DNA of 64,000 nt from Tipula vernalis (Eukaryota; Arthropoda; Insecta; Diptera; Tipulidae), in the NCBI GenBank assembly GCA_958295665.1, contig OY282558.1, positions 112,396,838-112,460,837 on the forward strand, in the 5' to 3' direction. Positions 47,720 through 58,601 of this stretch are shown here, piece after piece; position 1 is the stretch's first letter; each line of letters begins with the position of its first letter. The notes under the pieces are model-generated. The model was given only the letters and a program-made list of their open reading frames with translations. It was not told where the DNA came from and made no database searches. Made by a program: the position numbers and the translations under genes.

Positions 47720-48491
47720 GCAGTTCGAGTTAACCGGAATACGAAAAGACAAAGAAACATTTTTACACGTTTTATCAGCCTTATCACTCCAAGTTAGTGA
47801 GTGTATATCGGATATTCTGGCGGATCCACCGACCACCAATATGTATAACTGACTCAAGGCTACAATAATCGCTAGACTAACACCATCGGATGAGACGAAG
47901 CTAGAAGCACTGATTACTGGTCAATACATCGGTGACAGACGGCCATCGGAAGCACTCCGACATATAAAAGGCTTAGCCGGAAAGTCATTCCCCGAGAAGA
48001 CCATCAAGACACTGTGGGTTCAAAAAATGCCGGAGATTATAAAATTAGCACTATTGGCACAACCGGAATCACGATCTATATATGCCGCAATGAGCACTTC
48101 ATCCAACATTAACGCTGTCACAAGACAATCGCGAACGGTTTACCCCACGGTTCCCCCACGTGTCGCAGACCATCGACCAACACCGGCAAACTCGTCAAAT
48201 AACTCGATTAAATCACGTCTCTCAAGAATCGGAGCGCAATTAAATAATTTTTTCAGAAATCGCAGCCAATCGAGAGGTCTATCGTTTTCATCACGTTCCG
48301 GGTATCGCGGCAATTCACAAAATCGCAGTATTAGTATAAATCGCCAACGAGGTAGGTGCTGGTACCGTCATAAATATGGAAATGCAGCAAGAAAGTGCAC
48401 ATCGCCATGTAATTTCAAACAGGCTCCTTCCACATCCTGTATGGAATTTGACTCCCAGGATCAATCAGAAAACCCACAGTCCAACGGGTAG
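47720..48491 (+). pseudogene. Gypsy B: gag
   Basis: Capsid part: QFELTGIRKDKETFLHVL, then ILADPPTTNMYN, a TGA near 47851, and ETKLEALITGQYIGDRRPSE, ALRHIKGLAGKSFPEKTIK and IKLALLAQPESRSIYAA. The tail is Ser/Arg rich and ends with the knuckle-like RCWYRHKYGNAARKC..CNF at about 48355-48420. The first 100 or so residues of gag are missing, in line with the truncation. Confidence 0.85.
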
Positions 48492-48539
48492 CGGCGACGT
48501 CGTCACACATCCTAACGTCAACCCGACTACATATACACG

Positions 48540-49860
48540 ACAAAATAAATAATTACACTTTTCTAATAGACACTGGCGCCGACCTTTCGGTCATTCCAGC
48601 GCAATATTGCAAACAATCGTTCACTTTCATTAAATGAAATCCCGATCTGGTTCTGTCGGCCGCCAATGGCACAACAATCTACACCTATGCCACAAAATTG
48701 CTTCAGGTAGATCTCGGACTGAAAAGAACCTTCACGCACGCTTTTATCTTAGCTGCTGTGAATCGTCCGATCATTGGCGCCGATTTCTTATGTAAATTCG
48801 GACTACATGTTGATCTGGAAAACAAACGGCTGGTTGATTCAGAGACTAAGCTGTCAATCAATACCACAATGGTTCGCTTCGACACACCGACACCGATCCA
48901 TTTCACAGTCAACAACGGTTACGGCACTCTGCTCAAATAATTCCCTTCGCCCACAGCAGAGCCAAACTACAATTTTCCAGTCCGACACAACGTGTCATCT
49001 GCCCGTGTCAAGACCACGCAGACTAGATCCACTCCGTCACAAAGCCGCATTAACAGAATTCCAGCACATGGTGGAATTAGGGATTTGCAGACCATCTGCA
49101 TCTCCCGTTTCGTGTCCTCTTCACATGGTGAAAAAGAAAGATCGCGATTGGCGACCATGTGCGGATTATCGGCGATTAAACACTGTGACAACACCTGATC
49201 GCTATCCGATACCGCACATACAAAATTTCTCCACGCACTTGCATGGATGCAAAATTTTTACAAAAATTCGATCTTATCAGAGCTTATCATTTAATTCCCG
49301 TCGCACCTGAAGACGTTCATAAAACGGCGATCACGACACCATTTGGCCTCTTCGAATTCACCCGAATGTCATTCGGTCTACGAAACGCCGCTCAAACGTT
49401 TCAGCGCTTTATGAACGAAGTCGTTCGTGATTCAGACTTCATGTTCGTTTACGTCGACGACATTCGTATAGCCTCGCACACTGAGGAACAGCACAAACTT
49501 CACCTGGAACAACTCTTCCACAGGTGAACTGAGTTTGATGTTCACATCAAGAGTTCAAAATTCGTTTTTGGCGTATCCACTCTTGATTTCGTCAGCAGAC
49601 AAGATCACTGCTAATGGTATTCTGCCGTCCGAAGAACGAATTAATGCCATTAGGGAATTCCCAGCTCCAACATCAATCAAAAGCATACAGCGATTTGTCG
49701 GTATGGTAAATTACTACCACTGATTTATACCAAAACTCGCACAAACACTCGCACCAACTCACGAACACTTGGCTAATTTACTAAAAAAAACCGAAGACCG
49801 CCAAGAACTTCTCTTGGATCGACGAATGTCAATAAGCATTCACGTCGTTGAAAACTAAAT
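48540..49860 (+). pseudogene. Gypsy B: protease and reverse transcriptase
   Basis: Protease: NYTFLIDTGADLSVIPAQ near 48550, a stop near 48634, then [95 protein letters not shown], and the active site [12 protein letters not shown] near 49445. The family's Asp in the first RT motif is kept (FDLIRAYH). A frameshift near 49250, a stop at 49527 and another after NYYH (49723) break the frame. Confidence 0.88.
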
Positions 49861-50339
49861 TGGAACAGATAACTCTTCTGACACATCCTCTGAGTGACTC
49901 AAAGCTCAGCTTAACCACTAACGCATCAAACACTGCCGTTGGGGTAGTATTGCAGCAGTACAATAACGAGTGTTGGGAGCCACTGGGATTTTTCTCAAAT
50001 AAACTCTCGGATGCCGAAAAGAAATATTCCGCATTCGATCGGGAATTACTCGCAATTTATCTATCAGTTAAACTAAGATATTTTGTCGAGGGTCGGGACT
50101 TCACTATTTACACCGACAATAAGCCTCTGACCAGAGCAATTCAGTCTAAAACTGTACGTAATCCAAGGCAGGCTCGCCACTTGGATTACATAAGTCAATT
50201 TACCACGGATATTCAGCATGTTCATGGACATGACCACGTTGACGCGGACATACTATCCCGCACTACCGACAATGAAACGGCCACGGTCGAGACACATTTC
50301 GAATTAAACAAAATAGCACACTTACAAAAAACTGCCTAG
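49848..50339 (+). pseudogene. Gypsy B: RNase H
   Basis: Open for 163 codons. LSLTTNASNTAVGVVLQQ replaces the usual TDAS with TNAS, so the first catalytic Asp is Asn. FDRELLAIYLSVK and FTIYTDNKPLTRAIQSK carry the other acidic residues. HGHDHVDADILSRT is the typical end of the domain. Confidence 0.85.
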
Positions 50340-50386
50340 AACTTCAGAATTTACTTTCTTGTTCCGAATGTCACACTAGTTCGTCA

Positions 50387-51472
50387 ATGAAACTAGAGCT
50401 GTTCAAACTACCTGGCCTCGATATAGTCTGCGAAACATCTACGGGGAACAATCGCCCGTACATCGCAGATTCACTACGTCGAACCATCTTCGACACATTA
50501 CATAACATTTCGCATCCTGGTGTCTGTGCATCTCGTAAATTGATTTCCGCTCGCTACTTTTGGCCTAGCATAAACAAAGAGGTAGGAAATTGGGCTCAGT
50601 CCTGTTTATCCTGCCAACGTGCTAAAGTCCAACGGCACACAAAATCACCTCATGAACAATTTGAAATTCCACCGGGTCGATTTCAACATATTCATATAGA
50701 TATAGTAAGACCACGTCCTCCATCTAATGGATATTCCAATTTGCTAACCTTTGTCGATTGCTTCACCCGTTGGCCTGAAACTTACTGCATGACCAATATA
50801 TCAGCTGCCACCATTGCCTCAACATTTGTCAACAATTACGTATCACGATTCGGCGTGCCCCTTCACATCACAACAGATCAGGGAACACAATTTGAGTCCA
50901 AGCTTTTCACTGAGTTAAGTAAGCTCCTTGGCTCACATCGGATACGTACAACGGCTTACCATCCTCAAGCCAATGGCATGGTCAAACTCTTCCATCGCCA
51001 ACTCAAAGCCGCACTCATGGCGAGAAGCAACACGATTCATTGGAGCTCGGAAATACCAATAATCTTACTTGGAATCCGAGCAACAGTGAAAGAAGATCTG
51101 AAGTGCTCACCAGCGGAACTAGTTTACGGTCAAACCATTAAGCTCCCCGGTGAGTTCTTCGTTGAAAATCCTCTTTCACCACTTCCAACATCCGACACAG
51201 TCATCGACCAACTGCGACAAACCATGCAGAACCTTATACCCAAACCAACTCGTCAATCCAAACAAGACGATGTTTTTGTTCCGAAATCGCTCAGAAACTG
51301 CGATTTTGTTTTCGAAAGAACAGACAAGATTCGCACGGGATTAACTCCTCCCTATGAAGGTCCGTATAAAGTTATACGCAGACTTAGGAAACATTTCATC
51401 GTACAACTTACGGAATACTTAGTTCGGCTGAGCAAACATCAAGCCATCGGGTTAACAAAACAGTTCATATAG
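50387..51472 (+). CDS. Gypsy B: integrase, open for 361 codons
   Basis: HHCC start: HNISHPGVCASRKLI with SCLSCQRAKVQRHTK. Core: HIHIDIVRPRPPSNGYSN (first Asp), LHITTDQGTQFESKLF (second Asp), YHPQANGMVKLFHRQLK, where the family has Glu-Arg in place of Lys-Leu. The DDE triad thus ends in Lys, so the protein should be catalytically dead despite the open frame. The usual block ILLGIRATVKEDLKCSPAEL follows, and a chromo-like or SH3-like tail FERTDKIRTGLTPPYEGPYK. The stop is at 51470, 57 bp before the LTR. Confidence 0.88.
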   Translation: MKLELFKLPGLDIVCETSTGNNRPYIADSLRRTIFDTLHNISHPGVCASRKLISARYFWPSINKEVGNWAQSCLSCQRAKVQRHTKSPHEQFEIPPGRFQHIHIDIVRPRPPSNGYSNLLTFVDCFTRWPETYCMTNISAATIASTFVNNYVSRFGVPLHITTDQGTQFESKLFTELSKLLGSHRIRTTAYHPQANGMVKLFHRQLKAALMARSNTIHWSSEIPIILLGIRATVKEDLKCSPAELVYGQTIKLPGEFFVENPLSPLPTSDTVIDQLRQTMQNLIPKPTRQSKQDDVFVPKSLRNCDFVFERTDKIRTGLTPPYEGPYKVIRRLRKHFIVQLTEYLVRLSKHQAIGLTKQFI

Positions 51473-51528
51473 CTTCCACATCCTACAATCATTCCATAGG
51501 GAGGGGGAAATCACTCGCGGGGGAGTCC

Positions 51529-51948
51529 TGTAGCGACTCACAATTAAATTCAATCATTCGCATAAATATTCATCACTCGTTCATCGCCACAATTCAATTC
51601 AATTATTCAATCATACAATTTAATTCAATCAGTCACAAGAACGCACCTTGTTCAACCACCAACGCGACACACTTCATTCCTTAAAATATACATACAGCTG
51701 TCAAAAATCTCGCGCGTAGTAAAATATGTTTTATTCTTGGTGCGGCGTCATCAGCCATTTTAAAAAATCAAAAAAAAAATTGTTTTCGGGTGTTTTTGGA
51801 TATACCAGATGTCGGGGTACGGCCGCTCGATGATACGCCAAATTGGTTTTGGTTCAACCTGCAGCTCTGGTATACTTATTTCCCGAGTTTTGTGGACTGT
51901 ATGATTTGTAAATAAAACGCAATAAGAAACGTTTTGAATTATATTACA
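51529..51948 (+). repeat. Gypsy B 3' LTR
   Basis: Starts TGTAGCGACTCACAAT after a purine tract (gcgggggagtcc) and ends ATATTACA, about 420 bp. It holds an aataaa signal near 51910. No partner LTR is seen upstream. Confidence 0.7.
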
Positions 51949-52759
51949 GCTGGCAACGTTGGCTTCAATTGATTAAATGAATGATTTGATTTATAATTAT
52001 TTATTATTATATTTCTCAATTAAAGTTTTGCCCTTTGTATTTTTTCCAAATTGTTTCGTCTGACTGATCACAAAAAGTACTAAAATATTGAATTTATACA
52101 TTGACATAAGACTAGTGTACAATATAAATTCACAATAATTACTAATGTACTAAATACTAATTTCATAAATTTGCAATAGATAGCGTGATAATTAAATTTC
52201 AATATGTACATCTGGTAACATTGATTATATAATAAAAATAAAATACGAGAATCCATCATTATTTTGACGTTTTCAAATAAATTTCAACTTTGTTTACAAA
52301 TATGTTTATAAAATAATAATAAGCATAGAAAATCAACTAAATAAAAACTAATAATAACTAAAGAAAATCAACTAAATAAAAGGTAAGAAAGCTGAATATG
52401 AGTGACAATTTTTAGCTATATATTGTAAATACAAAATTATTTTTTACTAGGTATCAGGAGTTAATTCGACTGTGGTGTCATTTTCAGCATTCCGACCTGT
52501 CATGATGGATCAACAAAATTAGCTAAGTTATAATTTATAAATTTATACTAATAACAACTATAATTAATTATACATTTTCTTTTCTTTTCAGCTATTAAAC
52601 ACCAGATAAAAATAGTTAAAAGTTAACAACAAAACATAATAAAAATATCAGTCAATTTTTCGGGACGTAAATTAGTGCTTACCAGTGGTGAATTATATTT
52701 ACCAATTTAGGTGTAAATAATAACTTTTTTTTATAATAATACAAGTTTATAAATAAAAA
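51949..52759. other. AT-rich non-coding stretch
   Basis: No supported gene. A short direct repeat (aaaatcaactaaataaaa) occurs near 52330 and 52365. Confidence 0.5.
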
Positions 52760-54090
52760 ACTATAGTGTGTGGTGTATCAATTCGTAAAACTTCCTGGGA
52801 ACGAATTATTGAGAAATCGCTGTAAAATTTCTATGTGCTTGTACCAATCATCGGGCTTACTTATGGACATCTTTGCCAATGCAGGTATAATGATGCTATT
52901 CACACGTTCCACTTCTCCATTTCCGGTGGGCATACCAGTGGTTGTTGGAAAATGTTCAATACTGCTTTCCTGCAATATATTGTTGGAATTTATCGGAAGT
53001 GAATGCTGCCCCTCTATCCGAAAGTATCTATTGGGGGTTGCCAAAAATGGACTTCTGCTGTTCTAATTTCTGTATGACTTCAGCAGCAATAACCGTCTTC
53101 GTCGGGTATAACCATATAAATTTCAAGAAAGCATCGACCACACAGAATAAGTTCTTTTACATTTTTTTTTGTTTCCGCTAGATACCCTAGATGATCCACG
53201 TGATACGTTTCCAATGGTACGTCACCTTTAGGAATTGATTTTAAAAAGCCGTCTTGCTTTCCTCGCTTTCTATCGATTAGTATAGTTCGACCGTCTTCTT
53301 GATTGCAAAGTGACCCTGTTCATGGCACATCTTCTCACTTTGCATGGCCCTTGGAATTACCAACATTGATGAACGTTTTATAAATTTATAAAGAATACCA
53401 TTAGTTAAAGAATACTCGTCATACGCACCTGATTGGTTCAAATGGAGTGAAATATTGGTGTAAGATTTGGATCATTTTTCTACGCAGCTTGTACTCTACT
53501 CAGAATTTGCGCTCCATTGTGGCATTAAATGCTGCACAATCACTTGCGATGATAAATCGTAAACCCAAAAGGTACACGGGGAACTTCTTCAAAGCAGCCC
53601 CAATGGCAAGGACCTACAGTTCGTAGCTTGAGTAGTTCTCTTCATGTTTCGTAGTCTTTCTGCTATAATAGAAGACCAGGTGAAATTGGTGGTCTTCATC
53701 ACATCGTTGCACAAGAATAGCACCCAGGCCAACTTTACAGGCGTCTGTGTGAAGCTCCGTTTCGGCCTTTGGTGAATAAAGCTTCAGCACTGGTTGACAG
53801 CACAACTTTTCCTTTAGACGCTCAAATGCCTCAAGTTCCCTTTCATCGATCCTTTCGTAGCAAGTCTGACAGCGGCTTTGCTATTAGCGAAAAATGTTCA
53901 ACAAATTTTCGAAAATAACTAGTGACTCCCATAAACGATTGCAACTTCTTTTCGTTGTGTGGTAACGGAAATTTTCTAATTGCTTCAATCTTAGTTTGAC
54001 TTGGCCGAACATATCCATTTTCTACTTCGTACCCTAAGTACTCAATTTTGATTTTAAAGAATTGGCATTTACTCCACTTAATTTCAAATT
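52760..54090 (-). pseudogene. Ty3/gypsy fragment C: RT thumb, RNase H, integrase
   Basis: Minus strand, from right to left: WSKCQFFKIKIEYLGYEV and LQSFMGVTSYFRKFVEHF (RT thumb), a frameshift near 53840, then TELHTDACKVGLGAILVQ and TTKHEENYSSYEL (RNase H), then a degraded stretch, and the integrase core with ILSDRGAAFTS in one frame and TGNGEVERVNSIIIPAL in another (52778-53044). The integrase Glu is kept here. Both ends are truncated and no LTR is present. The lineage differs from copies A and B. Confidence 0.85.
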
Positions 54091-54124
54091 GTGGCAAGTA
54101 AATATCATTCAAGATATTCTACAG
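54091..54124 (+). repeat. 34-bp repeat, left copy (probable remnant of the copia 5' LTR end)
   Basis: tgtggcaagtaaatatcatt and the next 14 bases recur exactly at 58568-58601, the end of the copia 3' LTR. Here it stands just before the MITE and the primer-binding site, where a 5' LTR should end. The gypsy C frame reads through it. Confidence 0.6.
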
Positions 54125-54789
54125 GGGGTCAATTCTCGTTCTATGAAAAGTACAATGAAAAGTTTTTTCAGTGAGAAATACACATTTCCGATTCATGTTC
54201 CATGAGAAGGAGAAAAATGACGTCAAAATCTTTTCATATGAATAAAACTTTCTCACCGACCATTTTGGCGGTGAGAACATCATAAATATGGAAATAAAAT
54301 TCTATAAAAACTAAATTTGTATTTTTACCAATAAATGTGCATTGAAACTATAATATGATTCACTTTAAACTTAACTAATAAGTAAATCTATTAAAAACTA
54401 TTCCGTATATTTAAGAAAAGCCTCCAAATAATTAATTTAGTTAAGTTTTAAAAATAATTTGGTCAATTTTATAATTTACTTTATATTTTGACAGCCAATG
54501 ACAAAAACTGATTAACTAAATCTACTTTATCATTTATTTAGCTAATATTTAAACCAATTGTTGTATTAGCTAGCGGAAATATACATGAAACTCGAAAAAA
54601 TATGTGTTTACAGTGTAGCTTACTATGGAAATAACTTATTCAGCGTTTTTCTCACGATTCTTTTTCATTTGGACATCGAGAATCGCTTATTGTCGTTGTG
54701 TGAAATGTTATAAATGAAAAAGACTTGATGGAATCAAAATGAAAACTTTTTTTTCATTAGGTTTTTTCATAGAACGAGAATTGACCCCC
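54125..54789. mobile_element. MITE with GGGGGTCAATTCTCGTTCTA inverted ends
   Basis: Left end ggggg then tcaattctcgttctatgaaa; the right end is the complement (tttcatagaacgagaattga then ccccc). About 665 bp with no coding frame; the left part contains tgagaaa/tttctcac motifs. Flanks are CA on each side. PIF/Harbinger ends often start GGG, but the 3-bp duplication expected there is not clear. Confidence 0.75.
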
Positions 54790-54892
54790 AGGTTATGGGC
54801 CCAGTGTGTGAAAAGAAAATAAGAAATAAATTACAAAATAATTAAAGTAATAATCACAACGGGGAAACGAAACAAATATTACATAAGGAATA

Positions 54893-55500
54893 ATGGCGGG
54901 CGTAGTAAAACCAAAATTTGTTAAATTGAACGACAGCAAGTATGCGAATTGGAAGTTCAGAATGGAATTGCTGCTTCGAAAGCAAAATTTGTGGAAAAGG
55001 TGATTATTGGTGAAAAATCGGCAGCAAAAATGGATGCTACAATTAATGAAATAACCAATAAAAAGGAAACGACAATTAGGAAATACATAATGATGAGCAA
55101 AGAAAACATGGGACGCGTTGAAAAATTACCATGAGAAGAGTACGCTTGCTAACAAGGCTTACTTGGTGCGATCAATTTGTGCATTGAAACTCGAGAAAGG
55201 TGGTGATGCAAAAGCACACATAAATCGAATGCAAGATCTATTCACGAAATTGAGCAACCTTGGTGAAGCAACATTGGCAACTTTGTTTGCGAAAATATTT
55301 TTACTCGGTAGTTTGCCAGAAAGTTACGATATAATGATTTCTGGACTTGGAGCGCGTGATGAAACAGAGATCACACTTGATGTGGTGAAAGAGCATGTGA
55401 TTGCGGAATACGAGAGGTGTGCACAAACAGATGGAACTTCAAGTGAATCAGTTATGAAGACTGTAGCAATGGTTGGTGTTTGTTTTTTCTGCATCATCAA
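54893..55500 (+). pseudogene. Copia gag
   Basis: Starts MAGVVKPKFVKLNDSKYANW and RMELLLRKQNLWK, then shifts frame near 54996. Continues through the conserved KNYHEKSTLANKAYLVRSIC and GDAKAHINRMQDLFTKLSNLG to LLGSLPESYDIMISGLGAR. The zinc knuckle expected after ESVMKTVAM is reduced to CFFCIIKRK. Confidence 0.82.
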
Positions 55501-56640
55501 AAGAAAAATTGCCCAAAGTACAAGGAATGGCTTTCAAAAAGGAATAGTTAGGATTCAAAATTCATATTTTTTGTTTTTGATTGGTAACAAACAAAAGAAG
55601 GGATGGATCATCGACTCAGGCGCAACGAAACATGTTGTCAGCAACAGAGATTTTTTCACTGAATTTGATGAATCATATAAAAGTTCAGTCGAGCTGGCAA
55701 ATGGTGAATCAGTGAGCATTCATGGAATTGGTAGTGGCAATTTAAGATTTTTCGACGAAAGTGGATGCATTCGTAAAGTAAAAGCAACCAATGTTTTGTT
55801 TGCAGCAAAATTGGTTGGGAATGTACTTTCTGTACGACGGTTGGTGAAAAATGGTCTTAAAGTCGAATTCAACGATCGAATTTGCGAAATCAGGTACAAT
55901 GGTCAACAAATCGTTGTAGCTGACACAGTTGGTGAATTGTATGTGTTGCGTCAACCAGATTCGAAACGAAGAATGTCATCAAAAGGTACAATTACTGTAT
56001 TGGAAATTATTGAATGTGGAATCAAGGAAGTTTGTGATGTGTGTATGAAAGGAAAAACGGCACGGCTACCGTTTCCAAAGAAATCAGGGAATGAGTCATC
56101 AACGGTATTGGATTTAATACATACGGACGTTTGCAAACCTATGCGTACACCGACTCCCAGTGGAAAACGTTACTTGATTACCTTCATTGACGATTACTCA
56201 TGTTTTACATTCGTTGTTTTGTTAGCACACAAATCGGAGGTTGAAGACACTATGAAGCGGTTTGTCGCATTGTGTGAACACAAGTTCGATCGAAAACCAA
56301 AAATATTGCAATCGGATCAGGGTGGTAAATACACTTCAAAAGAATACACAAACTATTTAAAGTCAAAGAGCATTCAGATCCAGTTAACGGCAGCCGACTG
56401 TCCACAACAAAATGGTAAAGCTGAACGAAAAATCGCACTTTGATCGAAATGGCTCGTTGCTTGCTCATAGAAGCGAAGTCACCAAACTGTTTTTGGGGTG
56501 AGGCGATTGCAACGGCCAATTTCATTCAGAATCGTGTGATAACAAGAACAACGAACATGACACCATATGAACAGATACAGACAATTTTCACATATTTGGT
56601 TCTAAATGTTTTGTCCATATATCATCAGCAAAAAGAGGAA
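55118..56640 (+). pseudogene. Copia protease and integrase
   Basis: The long open frame to 56443 covers the gag C-part, then the protease motif GWIIDSGATKHVVSN near 55606. The pre-integrase zinc motif is partly lost; only CDVCMKGKTARLPFPK is left near 56035. The integrase core shows LDLIHTDVCKPM, ITFIDDYSCFTFVVLL, LQSDQGGKYTSKEYTNYL and CPQQNGKAERK, so all three acidic residues are kept. A frameshift at 56440 leads to MARCLLIEAKSPNCFWGEA and a degraded tail. Confidence 0.86.
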
Positions 56641-56642
56641 AA

Positions 56643-58330
56643 TTGAACCATGTGGCAGACGAAATGATTTTTCTTGGACATGACGAGCATTCAAAAGCCT
56701 ATGGTTGCTACAATCCTTCAACGAAGGAAGTAGTAGTCAGTCGGGATGTTCGTTTTGGTACATCAAATACGATAGACAGCAAAAATTCAATTGATTTGGG
56801 TGGAAGACAAAAACATGACGTTGATCAAGTCGATGGCTTATCGGTTCAGGAGGAGCAACCAAATGCTGACAATGAAGTAAACATTGATGACAGTATCAGT
56901 AAATATGTAAACGCTGAGGTGGCGGTAGTTTCAACAGAAACACAAGTAAATGAACAACAAAATGATCAAGTTACGGTACGTACCAACGGTACGTGTTTCA
57001 CAAAGAATAACAAAGGGCGTGCCACCGAAGCGTTTGATTAATGAAATAAATGTGGTTAGAGAGTTAAATGAACCGAAGAATTACGATGAAGCCATCAAAA
57101 GTGACGATAAAGTGCAATGGCTTACTGCGATGCAGGAAGAAATTGAGGCACATGAATACAACGGTACATGGGAACTTGTAAATTTGCCGCCAGGTAAAAC
57201 AGCAATTGGAAGTAAATGGGTGTCCAAGGTAAAAATCAGTGCAGATGGTGAAATGCAACGATACAAAGTCAGATTCGTGGCACAAGGATTTTCACAGAGG
57301 TACGGCGAGCCTTATGACGAGGTGTTGTTCCAGTGGTGCTTCATACAACATTCAAAACGTTGTTATCGGTAAGTGCAAAAAGGAAGATGCTTGTGCATCA
57401 CTTTGATGCTAAGACGGCATTTCTTAATGGAAAGTTAAAAGAAACTGATGATGATAGTTTGAAGGTATGCCTGCTTAAAAGAAGCATTTATGGTATGAAA
57501 CAGGCTGCCAGATCTTGGAATTCTGTACTTCACAAAATACTCATCGGAGCGGGATTTCAACAGAGCTATAACGATCCATGCTTGTATTCGAAGAAAGTTT
57601 GCAATGAGTTTTTCTATGTAATTATCTAAGTGGATGACTTGATTGTGGTATGTTCGACAAATAAGCAAATAACGGATATCGAAAGCATTTTCAACCCACA
57701 TTTTATAATGCAAGATTTGGGATCGATCAATTACTATTTAGGCATGGTGGTTACGAAAGATATTGATGGAAACTTTGAATTGAATCAATCAGCATACATC
57801 ATGAAATTTGCATCAGATTTCGGATTAACGGATGCAAAACCGGTGAAAACACCAATGGATACCAATTACTGAAAGTCAGACTTGACACAATCATTGAAAC
57901 TCAAGTGTGTTGTGAAATATTTCAAGGCAACACATCAAATGAGGCTTAAGGTAAGCAACATCAAATCAAACGAATTATCACTGTTTGGATATGCAGATGC
58001 AACATAGTCTGACGACAAAATCGACCGTAAATCAAATAGTGGTCGCATAATACATTTCAACGGCGGAACAATAAGCTCGTCGTGTAACAAGCAAGGCTTA
58101 GTTGCAGCGTAATCATGTGAAGCCTAATTTATTTCAATATCGGAGGCATCAAAAGAGATCAAATGTTCGTTTCTAATTCCCTTATAAAAGCTTCGTTTTT
58201 TAGACTATGGCTTTATATAATCAAGGTTGCTTTGATACTGCTCCACAGAAGAAATGGTTGCAAACTTATTCACAAAGCCATTATCTGCAATCAAACATGA
58301 TTATTTACGAGGAAAATGTAATTTGTGTTA
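56643..58330 (+). pseudogene. Copia reverse transcriptase and RNase H
   Basis: Linker: DEMIFLGHDEHSKAYGCYNP. RT: PKNYDEAIKSDDKVQWLTAM, TAIGSKWVSKVKISADGE, VHHFDAKTAFLNGKLKE (first Asp), LKRSIYGMKQAARSWNSV. At the active site the Tyr codon of the YVDD motif is TAA (57628), so the text reads VII*VDDLIVV. LGMVVTKDIDG and TPMDTNY follow. A gap of some 100 codons precedes the RNase H part, FGYADAT*SDDKIDRKSNSG, which has several stops. Last recognisable: VANLFTKPLS near 58255. Confidence 0.86.
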
Positions 58331-58342
58331 AACGAGGAGGAG

Positions 58343-58601
58343 TGTTGAATATATGAACGAGGCTTATTGAATATATGAACGCGACTTAAAAACTTGACGC
58401 TTAACATAAAATCGTCTATTTGGTTTCATTTCTATTTTTTTTTCTTTTTGTGATTCATAACCTAAAGATTAAAATAAAAGGTTATTAGTATATTTTATCC
58501 ACATCGTGTTTTATTTTGTTTTCATAAAGTTGTTTTCCACATTTCGGAATTCATAAGTAGTTAGATCTGTGGCAAGTAAATATCATTCAAGATATTCTAC
58601 A
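58343..58601 (+). repeat. Copia 3' LTR
   Basis: Starts TGTTGAATATATGAACG after a purine tract (aacgaggaggag) and ends TTCTACA, about 259 bp, close to the 276 bp of Drosophila copia LTRs. A short tandem (tgaatatatgaacg) sits in the first 40 bp. Confidence 0.8.

Larger units (their letters stand above)
47690..51948 (+). mobile_element. Ty3/gypsy retrotransposon B, 5'-truncated
   Basis: Gag, protease, RT, RNase H and integrase are all present on the plus strand and end with a 3' LTR. There is no 5' LTR; the left edge abuts the remnant of another gypsy lineage near 47680. Pol is broken by a few stops and frameshifts, but integrase is open for 361 codons. GC content is visibly higher than the surroundings. 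Confidence 0.9.
54790..58601 (+). mobile_element. Copia-type LTR retrotransposon, dead, 5' LTR nearly lost
   Basis: A primer-binding site GGTTATGGGCCCAG (54791-54804), as in Drosophila copia, is followed by gag, protease, integrase, RT and RNase H remains and a 3' LTR of about 259 bp (58343-58601). Only the last 34 bp of a 5' LTR seem to remain, separated from the PBS by a MITE. Many stops and frameshifts. Confidence 0.88.
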
